Shown piece after piece: positions 1 through 6,993 of a stretch of DNA of 12,953 bases (position 1 is the stretch's first letter; each line of letters begins with the position of its first letter). A program made the translations under genes and the position numbers. Below the pieces are notes generated by a model. That model was not told where the DNA came from. It made no database searches and worked only from the letters and a program-made list of their open reading frames with translations. The stretch covers positions 1 to 12,953 of the forward strand of contig JBFLVQ010000221.1 in the NCBI GenBank assembly GCA_040758525.1, read 5' to 3'. Origin of the DNA: JBFLVQ01 sp040758525. GTDB lineage: Bacteria; Acidobacteriota; Blastocatellia; Chloracidobacteriales; JADJPF01.

Positions 1-3
1 AGA

Positions 4-31
4 TTGAGACATTACAAGTATTTGTTATAAT
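4..31 (+). promoter_or_regulatory. Predicted sigma-70-type promoter for the TonB-dependent receptor
   Basis: A TTGAGA hexamer (4-9, five of six matches to TTGACA) lies 16 bases before a perfect TATAAT (26-31). Transcription would start near 38-40 and leave a leader of about 90 nt before the receptor gene. This is a sequence match only. The element lies at the window edge, so upstream operators cannot be seen. Confidence 0.5.
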
Positions 32-131
32 AGCCTTGCCTTTGCAAAAAAGTGCTCCTGTCTTTCCAAGATCACAAGGATTTCAGGGATAAATCAACAA
101 AAAATAGACCTTAACCATGAAGGGGGAGTGT

Positions 132-3110
132 ATGTATACATTAGTACGCATGGTCGTAAGGGGCTTGGTCTTAGCAATGGTGTTGCTAGTTTTGGGAAGC
201 TATTGTCCAAGCTGGGGGCAGTCCAATGGTGCCACTTCTGCTAGTCTTACAGGCATAATTACGGATGAATCCTCAGCCGTGCTTGGCAATGCTGTAGTTA
301 AGGCAAAAAATCTTAACAACAATTTTGTACGTGAAGCTGTCTCCGACGAGAGTGGGGCATTTCTACTTAACCAGTTGACGCCGGGACCTTATGAAGTAAT
401 AGTATCAGCGGAAGGTTTCAAGACCAAAACGCTGCGGGTAGAGCTAGAACTAGGCACTACCAAACGGTTCTCTTTCACTATGCAAGTTGGTGGCAATACC
501 GAAGTCGTGGAGGTGACGGCAAGCGGTTTTGATGAGGGTAGAACAGAGAATAGCACCAATATTACTCGTGAAAGAATTGATGGATTGCCAATCAATCGGC
601 GTAACTTTCTCGATTTTGCTCTTACTTCTGCACGTGTCACGCCCGATCGTCTGCCTCCGCAAGGTGTCGCGCAGACCTCTGGGCTCTCTTTTAATGGCCA
701 GTCCGCTCGTTATAACAATATCACTATCGACGGACTAGATAACAACGATATGGTTACTAATGCAGTACGACAGACCTTCAGTCAGGATGCGGTACAGGAA
801 TTCCAAGTAGTTTCTGACAACTACTCAGCCGAATTTGGCCGTGCCCTTGCTGGTGTGATCAATATAGTAACCAAATCAGGTAGCAACGAATATCACGGGG
901 ATCTGTTCTTCTTGACGCGCAACGACGAACTTAGTGCGCGTAATGCTTTCGCTACCTTCGACCCACAGTTTGAGCAGTATCAATTCGGCAGTGTGCTAGG
1001 TGGGCCGATCAAGAAAGACAGACTATTCTTCTTCACCTCTTTTGAGAGGCTCTCGATAAATAGAAATAATGTTGTAACAATCAGCGATGCTACGGTTCGT
1101 TCTGCTAACCGAGTAGGGTTTACTGCGCTGCGTAATGGTCCTATACCTCTTTCGCAAGGCACAGTATCGGTTTTCGGACGTGTTGATGCGCGTATCAATC
1201 CTAATGATACTCTCTGGGTGCGTTACAACTATGGTGGATCTTATGATGGCGCTTTTGAAACCTTCGGAGCGTTAATAGGAGAAGACGCTGGTGGTGTGCA
1301 ACGACTAGATGACAACACAATCGCAGCAAACAACACTTACGTAAATACTGGTCTAGGGCTAGTCAATGAGACGCGTTTTCAGTACAGTCGTCGCAAACAG
1401 TTTGGTATTGCCAGTGGTGAAGGTCCACGTGTTAGTCTGGTTGCTCCGGAAGGCGGAGTGATCTTTGGTCGTGCGGTTCTCTTATCGCAGCTTCGCCTTG
1501 AGAACATCTATCAGATCATTGATAATGTCACACTCACGCGTGGGCGCAATCAACTCAAGTTTGGTGTTGACTTCAGTTATATAGATTTCCCTGATGACAA
1601 TAACTTGCCAGTTTTTGTTAGAGGGCAGGCGGTATTTGCGCCGATCGACTTCCGACCAATCACAGGCGATCCTAATGCGCCAGTGCTTTCCGGTTTGCAA
1701 GCCTTCGATCCTTCTTTACGTACTGCACAGCAGCGCGATTTCCTAAATATGTTTGGGCAATCGTTGCCCATTAATGGTCAGCCCTTGGCAAACTTGCCGA
1801 TCCCGGTCAATTTTATGCAGGGGTTTGGCGTAACTAATTTGGCTTTCAATATCAAATTCCTGTCTGCGTTTGTACAGGATGATATAAAGCTAAAACCCAA
1901 CCTACTGCTTAAACTTGGTACACGCTACGATCTTGTTAGGGTGAAATTTCAGCCTAAGAACGATGGCAACCTAAGCCCTCGTGTGGCGTTCTCTTATCGC
2001 CCTAAGGAGAATATTAATGTTCGTGGTGCCTATGGTCTCTTCTTTGGTGGACCAGTATTGGGAGCGGTGCAGATTACTCAAACATTTCTTTCCAACTCCT
2101 ACAATATTGCGGTGTTGCCATTCCCGCTCTCAATATTGGCCTTTAATCAACCAGGACGCCGTTTTCCGGAAACGACTTCGATACCGTCGAGTATCAGATT
2201 CGTTCCCCAATTAAGTCAGACTTTCCAAAACCAGCCTGATTTTCGCAATAGCTACACACAGCAAGCGACACTAGGGATTGACTACTTTATCAACAATGAT
2301 ACAGCAGTATCGATCACCTACGATTATGTGCGTGGTTTGAAACTCTTTGCGCAACGCAACATCAATCCTATTGTACGCCCTATACGAGGCAATCCAGGAT
2401 TGAGTGCGTTAACAGGGCGTGTTGATCCTACACGTGGTAATGTTTTCGAAAATGAATCAATCTTCGACAGCTATTACCATGCCTTGACGCTCTCTTTCAA
2501 TCGTCGATTCACCAAACGCGTTGGTCTGTTAGCACACTACACATTCTCTAAGAGTATCGACAATGTCACCGATTTCCGTGCTACTGTACAGGAGTTTAAT
2601 GATCCGCTTAATCTGCTTGGTGAGCGGGGACTGTCGATTCAAGATGTGCGTAACAGATTTACACTCTCAGGAACTTGGGAACTCAGTTATACACAAAATC
2701 CGCTACTACGGGATTTCCAACTCTCAACTATTGTTAGTCTGGAATCAGGTCGACCTTACAATCTGCTTGCTGGTGTCGATCTGAATCTCAACGGTGATAA
2801 TGGACAGGGGGATCGGCCACTGTCAATAGCACGTAATGCTGGTATCACACCTGGATTTGCCAATGTTGATCTACGCTTGACACGTACCGTTAATGTTAAT
2901 GAGCGTGTGCGCATTCAAGGTATTTTCGAGGTCTTCAATCTCTTCAACCGTGTCAATATCAGTGATGTTGCACGGGTATTTCCGCCTGATCCACTGGGAC
3001 GGTTCAGTCTTCCTCCACAAGAGGATGGGCGATTCATTTCGCCGCAATCCCGTCATCGTGGCTCATTCTCTCCACGTCAATTCCAGATTGGCTTCCGGCT
3101 GATCTTCTAA
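132..3110 (+). CDS. Oar-like TonB-dependent outer-membrane receptor with carboxypeptidase-regulatory-like domain
   Basis: Predicted outer-membrane beta-barrel receptor of about 992 residues; the substrate is unknown. The N-terminus is a signal peptide (hydrophobic run around residues 10-25, likely cleaved near SWGQ). A carboxypeptidase-regulatory-like Ig fold follows at about 36-120 (LTGIITDESSAVL, GAFLLNQLTPGPYEV). The plug domain covers about 135-250 (SFNGQSARYNNITIDGLDNN, SAEFGRALAGVINIVTKSG), and the rest is barrel ending in FRLIF, the usual terminal-aromatic outer-membrane signature. This architecture is abundant in Acidobacteriota. I prefer ATG at 132 because the purine-rich AAGGGGGAG lies just before it and the signal peptide then starts cleanly. 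An in-frame ATG at 117 lacks a Shine-Dalgarno sequence and would add five residues. The adjacent sulfatase hints at sulfated-glycan uptake, but no SusD-like partner is present. Alternative roles include uptake of other large ligands. Confidence 0.93.
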   Translation: MYTLVRMVVRGLVLAMVLLVLGSYCPSWGQSNGATSASLTGIITDESSAVLGNAVVKAKNLNNNFVREAVSDESGAFLLNQLTPGPYEVIVSAEGFKTKTLRVELELGTTKRFSFTMQVGGNTEVVEVTASGFDEGRTENSTNITRERIDGLPINRRNFLDFALTSARVTPDRLPPQGVAQTSGLSFNGQSARYNNITIDGLDNNDMVTNAVRQTFSQDAVQEFQVVSDNYSAEFGRALAGVINIVTKSGSNEYHGDLFFLTRNDELSARNAFATFDPQFEQYQFGSVLGGPIKKDRLFFFTSFERLSINRNNVVTISDATVRSANRVGFTALRNGPIPLSQGTVSVFGRVDARINPNDTLWVRYNYGGSYDGAFETFGALIGEDAGGVQRLDDNTIAANNTYVNTGLGLVNETRFQYSRRKQFGIASGEGPRVSLVAPEGGVIFGRAVLLSQLRLENIYQIIDNVTLTRGRNQLKFGVDFSYIDFPDDNNLPVFVRGQAVFAPIDFRPITGDPNAPVLSGLQAFDPSLRTAQQRDFLNMFGQSLPINGQPLANLPIPVNFMQGFGVTNLAFNIKFLSAFVQDDIKLKPNLLLKLGTRYDLVRVKFQPKNDGNLSPRVAFSYRPKENINVRGAYGLFFGGPVLGAVQITQTFLSNSYNIAVLPFPLSILAFNQPGRRFPETTSIPSSIRFVPQLSQTFQNQPDFRNSYTQQATLGIDYFINNDTAVSITYDYVRGLKLFAQRNINPIVRPIRGNPGLSALTGRVDPTRGNVFENESIFDSYYHALTLSFNRRFTKRVGLLAHYTFSKSIDNVTDFRATVQEFNDPLNLLGERGLSIQDVRNRFTLSGTWELSYTQNPLLRDFQLSTIVSLESGRPYNLLAGVDLNLNGDNGQGDRPLSIARNAGITPGFANVDLRLTRTVNVNERVRIQGIFEVFNLFNRVNISDVARVFPPDPLGRFSLPPQEDGRFISPQSRHRGSFSPRQFQIGFRLIF

Positions 3111-3127
3111 TCATTTTTAGCGATTAA

Positions 3128-3158
3128 GGCCGCTACGCTCTATCGTAGCGGCCTCTTA
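3128..3158 (+). terminator. Rho-independent-like terminator after the receptor gene
   Basis: A perfect 10-bp GC-rich stem, GGCCGCTACG (3128-3137) with CGTAGCGGCC (3144-3153), closes a 6-nt loop and is followed by TCTTA. It begins 18 bases after the receptor stop codon. The T-tract is short, so termination could be partial and allow some read-through into the cupin gene downstream. Confidence 0.75.
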
Positions 3159-3188
3159 AAATTACCTAGCAGCGCTAGAGGAGGCGAT

Positions 3189-3860
3189 TTGAGGAAGAGT
3201 ATTCTAATTCTATTATGTTGTGCTACGCTGGCAATTGTCAGCAAAGCTCAGGATGTTGTAAAGGTTTCGCCTAACGATTATAAGCTACAGTTTGAGAATC
3301 AAGATATTCGTATTATCAAAATCAATGTGCCGCCTGGTAATAAAACTCCTACCCATAATCATCCTGATAGTGTTGTTGTAATACTTTCGCCTAGTATTGT
3401 GCGTCATACCGAAGCGGATGGAAAGATTAGTCAAACTCCGCCTTCCTTAAAAAGGGGTGATATCGTCTTTGCTCCCCAAGTCACGCATAGTATGGAACAG
3501 ATCGGCACCACTACTTTTACTGCTTTCCAGATCGAATTGAAGAAACCTCTTAGCGCAATAGTAGATGGCAAAAAAGCCGCCTCGCTATCTGAGCCTTTTA
3601 AGACAGTATTGAATAACGGTCGTGTGAGCGCTTTTGATGCTACCATTGTTGCAGATATGACGATAAATCCATCAATGTCTAATCCATTTGTATCTGTCTG
3701 GTTGGATAATGGTTTGGCAGAATTGCAACAACCAGATGGTAAAAAAGCGATCCTGGAAATAGCTGCAGATACGACACAATTTCACAAGGAAGGCAATTGG
3801 CAGTTAACAAATGTAGGAAAAACGCCTTTGCGATTGCTGATAATAGAACTGAAAAAATAA
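3189..3860 (+). CDS. Exported cupin-domain protein
   Basis: Predicted secreted or periplasmic protein of 223 residues with unknown substrate. A signal peptide occupies about residues 1-20 (RK, then ILILLCCATLAIV, cleavage likely after SKA). A cupin core spans about 35-118: a first metal-ligand motif THNHPD (H56, H58) and a second at GDIVFAPQVTH (H100). The Glu normally found in the first motif is not obvious. The second half (140-223) resembles another cupin-like barrel without the His cluster, so this may be a degenerate bicupin. The start is TTG at 3189, supported by AGGAGG at 3179-3184 four bases upstream and by the signal peptide that follows. It lies downstream of the receptor terminator and converges with the sulfatase. 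A binding or sensing role is as plausible as catalysis. Confidence 0.85.
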   Translation: MRKSILILLCCATLAIVSKAQDVVKVSPNDYKLQFENQDIRIIKINVPPGNKTPTHNHPDSVVVILSPSIVRHTEADGKISQTPPSLKRGDIVFAPQVTHSMEQIGTTTFTAFQIELKKPLSAIVDGKKAASLSEPFKTVLNNGRVSAFDATIVADMTINPSMSNPFVSVWLDNGLAELQQPDGKKAILEIAADTTQFHKEGNWQLTNVGKTPLRLLIIELKK

Positions 3861-3869
3861 CCTAGCGAA

Positions 3870-3912
3870 GGCACAGAGCGATAAAATATTGTAGCTAATG
3901 TTGCTCTGTGCC
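3870..3912. terminator. Inverted repeat between convergent cupin and sulfatase genes, possible bidirectional terminator
   Basis: GGCACAGAGC (3870-3879) pairs perfectly with GCTCTGTGCC (3903-3912) across a 23-nt AT-rich loop. It starts 10 bases after the cupin stop and ends 22 bases before the end of the convergent sulfatase gene, the usual place for a shared terminator. The long loop and lack of a clean T-run on either side make its efficiency uncertain. Confidence 0.5.
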
Positions 3913-3934
3913 ATTTATGATTTATCTAGCGGGT

Positions 3935-5464
3935 TTATCTATCAGCAAGCAGTGGTTCTTCTTCGGCGCTACGACAATCCACTCCTTTGCAATTACTCAA
4001 TCTCCTTAAGCGTACGGATAATTCGTTGATTAGTGCTCTATCAGTCTGTGGAAAGACATTATTGAGTTCTTGGGGATCCTTTTTTAAGTCATACAGTTCA
4101 CGCTCACCATTAGTATATTCAACATATTTGTAGACTCTCGTGTGTAAGCCTTTACCCTGGCTTTCAATGGGAAAGAAACGTTCTAGCAGAAAACTCTCCC
4201 GCCATTTAGCTAGGCTGTTAGAACCATTTTTTAACAATGGCAACAATGAACGGCCATCAACAAAAGATGGTGTTGTTATATTTGCCAATTCGGCAAATGT
4301 TGGTGCTAGATCAACATTACCAGCTAACTCTTCTACTAACTGACCAGCGCGTACATCAGGGCCACGAACAATCATCGGTACATGTACATCCTCTTCATAG
4401 AGGGTGGTTTTACCTCTGAGTAGACGATGCTGTCCTAAGTGATAGCCATTGTCAGAGGTAAAAAAGATATAGGTGTTTGCCAATTGACCGGTGGTAGTCA
4501 ACCTATTAATAAGATTTCCCAACAATTCATCGACTGATAGTAACATCTGTAAGCGTCTACGATAGACGCGATCCATACGCTTTATCTGTTTGCTGTTTAA
4601 TAATGGCAGATTACGTATCCAAGATGGTTTATCGCTAACATCCTGCTCATTGAAAGCGGCTGTGCGTGGGGATGTCTTTACTTCTCTAAAGGCATTACGA
4701 TGGCGCGGCGCTGGGATCTCAGGTTTATGCGGAGCATTCACGGATAGATACATAAAAAAGGGTTTATTCTTGCCAGCAGCGCGTTGTAGGAAGTCGAGTG
4801 CTTTTTGACCTTCCACATCTGTTAGATATTCTTCTGGATTATTTCCATAAGAGACAATCCTGCCATTCTCATTCAACTTATAGTTGAAATAACGAGGCAC
4901 GGTATCTTCATTTGGATCATTTCCAGGAGAAACTTTTTCGCTCGACACGCGGCTATACCATTCATTCCAGCCAACAGGAATGTATAATGGATTATTATCT
5001 GGATATCCATTAAGGTATTTGCCGATTAAGACAGTTTCATATCCTGCCGATTGTAACCAAGTGGCAATAGTAGAACTCTCCAATTGATTATCACGAAACT
5101 TCAGAAATCCTCCATTGGGAGGCTTGTTAGCTAATATCCCATGGTTATGGGCATATTGTCCGCGCAGAATGGTTGCACGGGAAGGGCAACAGACAGACAG
5201 TCCAGTAAAAAAGTTGGAGAACGAGGTGCCTTCTTTAACCAGTAGCGTCATTAGATTAGGCATAAAAGATATCGATTGAGCATCTAGATCATCGGTGAGA
5301 AAAAAGATGATATTAGGTGGGATTGCTTGATTAGTTAGCCCGGCAGGCTTGGCAATCACTGTAGATCTATTTGATAGCGAGCTTTGCTGAAGCGGAATGA
5401 TTTGTGAAAAGGAGGATAAAATTAGACACAATAAGGCAGCCAAGCCCTTGGTGGCTTTGAGCAT
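3935..5464 (-). CDS. Secreted sulfatase, N-acetylglucosamine-6-sulfatase-like
   Basis: Predicted exported hydrolase of about 509 residues that removes sulfate esters, probably from glucosamine-type glycans. A signal peptide covers about residues 1-22. The core is an alkaline-phosphatase-superfamily sulfatase: metal ligands TDDLD (D58, D59), formylglycine motif CCPSR with the modified Cys at 92, the H-N-H of YAHNHG (106-108), K149 in IGKYLNGY, H246 in APHKP, the D-N pair of TSDNGYH (338-339), and K352. CCPSRA, HNH, GKYLN, LLSVDEL and NTYIFFTSDNGYH closely recall the glucosamine-6-sulfatase family. Activity requires a formylglycine-generating or anaerobic sulfatase-maturating enzyme, not present here. 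ATG at 5464 follows AGGAG (complement of 5469-5473); an in-frame TTG eight codons earlier is less likely because its extension covers that Shine-Dalgarno sequence. It is convergent with the cupin and divergent from the sigma factor. Confidence 0.92.
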   Translation of the reverse strand: MLKATKGLAALLCLILSSFSQIIPLQQSSLSNRSTVIAKPAGLTNQAIPPNIIFFLTDDLDAQSISFMPNLMTLLVKEGTSFSNFFTGLSVCCPSRATILRGQYAHNHGILANKPPNGGFLKFRDNQLESSTIATWLQSAGYETVLIGKYLNGYPDNNPLYIPVGWNEWYSRVSSEKVSPGNDPNEDTVPRYFNYKLNENGRIVSYGNNPEEYLTDVEGQKALDFLQRAAGKNKPFFMYLSVNAPHKPEIPAPRHRNAFREVKTSPRTAAFNEQDVSDKPSWIRNLPLLNSKQIKRMDRVYRRRLQMLLSVDELLGNLINRLTTTGQLANTYIFFTSDNGYHLGQHRLLRGKTTLYEEDVHVPMIVRGPDVRAGQLVEELAGNVDLAPTFAELANITTPSFVDGRSLLPLLKNGSNSLAKWRESFLLERFFPIESQGKGLHTRVYKYVEYTNGERELYDLKKDPQELNNVFPQTDRALINELSVRLRRLSNCKGVDCRSAEEEPLLADR

Positions 5465-5468
5465 AAAT

Positions 5469-5492
5469 CTCCTATTGCACCGAGGCAATAGG
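5469..5492 (-). promoter_or_regulatory. Hairpin overlapping the sulfatase ribosome-binding site
   Basis: On the sulfatase mRNA, CCTATTGC (complement of 5485-5492) pairs perfectly with GCAATAGG (complement of 5471-5478) around a 6-nt loop. The last three stem bases, AGG, are the first part of the AGGAG Shine-Dalgarno sequence, which sits four bases before the ATG. Folding would partly hide the ribosome-binding site. Whether this is regulated (RNA thermometer, protein or ligand) is not visible. Confidence 0.5.
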
Positions 5493-5567
5493 CTTGCTAA
5501 ACTGCCTTCGCTTAAACAACCAGCTTAGTGTGCCCTTCCTGGTGCGCTAATAAGTTTGGGGTTTAAC

Positions 5568-5598
5568 AAAAGGCCTCCTGTTGCAGCAGGGGGCTTTT
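5568..5598 (-). terminator. Terminator-like hairpin upstream of the sulfatase (possible leader attenuator)
   Basis: AAAAGGCCTCCTG (5568-5580) pairs with CAGGGGGCTTTT (5587-5598) across a 6-nt loop, with one bulged G and one G-T pair. Each strand ends in a T-run, so it could work both ways. Read on the minus strand it is GC-rich, ends in CTTTT and lies about 104 nt before the sulfatase ATG. No coding gene ends beside it on either strand. It could be a leader attenuator, the end of a minus-strand RNA from the gap, or a relic. Confidence 0.55.
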
Positions 5599-5717
5599 CA
5601 TCTTCTCATTGCAGCTACTAATTAATCTTGATCAGCTCAATAGTAGATTAGTCAACACTAACTCTCTAACGAGCCTAGTAACTCCTTTCGATACTTTTAC
5701 ACACCATAAAGGTGTAA

Positions 5718-5912
5718 ATGGGTTTATTGGTAAACCGAGATGAAGGGGCAGATTTCCGTGAGATATATATCAAGATAGACCGAATCAATAATGCCGACCC
5801 GACCTATCTTGAGTATATTAGTGGGGACCTCAAGAAAGCCGTTACTCTCCTAGCTCAAATAAAAACCCTCCATATTTTGACAGGTAGTCTTATATTCATA
5901 GTCCCATTCTGA
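5718..5912 (+). CDS. Doubtful small hypothetical ORF
   Basis: Sixty-four codons starting ATG at 5718, with AAAGGTG just upstream as a poor, closely spaced ribosome-binding site inside an inverted repeat. The predicted peptide has a charged first half (REIYIKIDRI) and a hydrophobic C-terminus (LTGSLIFIVPF). I recognise no family. It could be a small membrane-associated protein, a remnant of a longer gene, or a chance ORF in AT-rich sequence; chance is the default reading. Confidence 0.2.
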   Translation: MGLLVNRDEGADFREIYIKIDRINNADPTYLEYISGDLKKAVTLLAQIKTLHILTGSLIFIVPF

Positions 5913-6414
5913 TATATTTCTACCATTATCCATTCAATCTATAAAAGCTGGTCTACCATATATCTCTAACTATTTAACGCGCAATATCTGAAAAAATGCG
6001 CTCATTTGTCCGGAAAATTTTTGAGCTGTGTAGAGAGGCAAGAAACCATACCATTAGCAGTAAAGAGATCCCTAGCATAGTAAGCCTATCTATTACCCGC
6101 ATCTTTGGGAGAAAATAATAGTGGAAAGGTAGAGGAAAAAAAGAGAAAAGGTAAATTTATAGACTCAGCAACTTGGTTCTCCTTTACCTAACATAAGAAT
6201 TGTATTGAGTCTTCAGTTCTGAAGAGTAAGACATAGGTTTTAGAAAATTACTCTCACTATGCCATTACGTAATAAGAATCTTGATCTTTTGAAAAGGCAA
6301 CTCTTTTGGTAATGCTTAAATCCAAAACTTTACTTAACTTCAGAACCATAATAAACTTTTGTTGGGGGGAGTAAAACATAGAAACTGAGAAATTATTCTC
6401 ATGCAGGCGAAGAT

Positions 6415-6993
6415 ATGTATAGTAAATTGCCAATTACGCAGACCGAGATAGAGTTTAATGCAGTGGTCGAGAAATATGGTGAATTTTTGCGTAACACCAT
6501 TATACAGATCTGCCCCAAGGATTTAGGACTTCATTTTGATGATATCGAGCAAGAAGCACGCTTACGGCTGTGGCGAGCACTACAAAGTGAGAGGAAAATC
6601 ATAGACCTTGCGTCTTATATCTATAGAATCGCCGTGACAACTACCATAGATGCAATACGTAGGGTGAAAGCCAGACGCGAGGACCAGTTGTGTCAGGTAG
6701 AAGAGGATAGGGTAGAGGAAGGGACAGTGTTGTCAGGGGCGATTAAATCAGATCAGACACCAGACCGGGTAGCTGAACGCCAAATTCTTATTGATAAGGT
6801 TAAAGCATCACTGAATCGACTTCCAGTTGAGCGACGCCGAGCCGTCGGGTTGTATCTGGAAGGGCTGACGATACAGGAGATTGCAGACCTATTGGGATGG
6901 AGTGAGCCGAAGGCACGCAATCTGTTATATCGAGGATTGCAGGAATTGCGACAGCAACTGCGGGCTGAAGGGGTGGAGTATGAGATTGACTGA
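6415..6993 (+). CDS. ECF-type RNA polymerase sigma factor
   Basis: Predicted cytoplasmic sigma-70-family factor of 192 residues, the usual ECF size, directing RNA polymerase to a specific promoter set. Region 2 lies at about 15-86: FDDIEQEARLRLWRAL resembles the core-binding and -10 section, and ASYIYRIAVTTTIDAIRR the DNA-binding helix. An acidic linker follows (about 88-118). Region 4 lies at about 125-183, with the helix-turn-helix LTIQEIADLLGWSEPKARNL for -35 recognition. Region 3 is absent, as expected for ECF factors. ATG at 6415 has only a weak AGGCGA upstream, and in-frame extension is blocked by a stop at 6379. The next gene starts inside its last codons, so the two are translationally coupled and probably form a sigma/anti-sigma pair. 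It may control its own operon or the biosynthetic genes downstream; the targets cannot be read here. Confidence 0.9.
   Translation: MYSKLPITQTEIEFNAVVEKYGEFLRNTIIQICPKDLGLHFDDIEQEARLRLWRALQSERKIIDLASYIYRIAVTTTIDAIRRVKARREDQLCQVEEDRVEEGTVLSGAIKSDQTPDRVAERQILIDKVKASLNRLPVERRRAVGLYLEGLTIQEIADLLGWSEPKARNLLYRGLQELRQQLRAEGVEYEID

Larger units (their letters stand above)
5465..6414. other. Long gene-poor region between divergent sulfatase and sigma-factor genes
   Basis: About 950 AT-rich bases with no recognisable gene. The left edge holds the sulfatase leader with two hairpins. A short ORF at 5718-5912 is doubtful. At 5696-5718 a bulged inverted repeat (ACACC with GGTGT at its tip) covers the start of that ORF. 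At 6210-6225 TCTTCAG and CTGAAGA form a near-contiguous palindrome that could be an operator or a small hairpin. AGGTAAA (6149-6155) and TTTACCT (6183-6189) form a loose inverted repeat. A weak promoter match for the sigma gene (TTTACT 6329-6334, 17 bases, TAAACT 6352-6357) matches only four of six bases in each hexamer. The region may carry regulatory sites, an untranslated RNA, or the decayed remains of a gene. Confidence 0.6.

Noticed and set aside
3166..3178. CTAGC-AGC-GCTAG inverted repeat just before the cupin ribosome-binding site
   Set aside because: A 5-bp stem with a 3-nt loop is too small to claim as a regulatory hairpin without conservation data.
6329..6357. Promoter for the sigma gene (TTTACT, 17 bases, TAAACT)
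   Set aside because: Only four of six matches in each hexamer in an AT-rich region, so not distinguishable from chance.
6881..6979. N-terminal extension of the anti-sigma gene into the sigma gene
   Set aside because: It would read the sigma region 4 sequence in the wrong frame. ATG 6980 has a Shine-Dalgarno sequence and gives the usual 14-nt coupled overlap.
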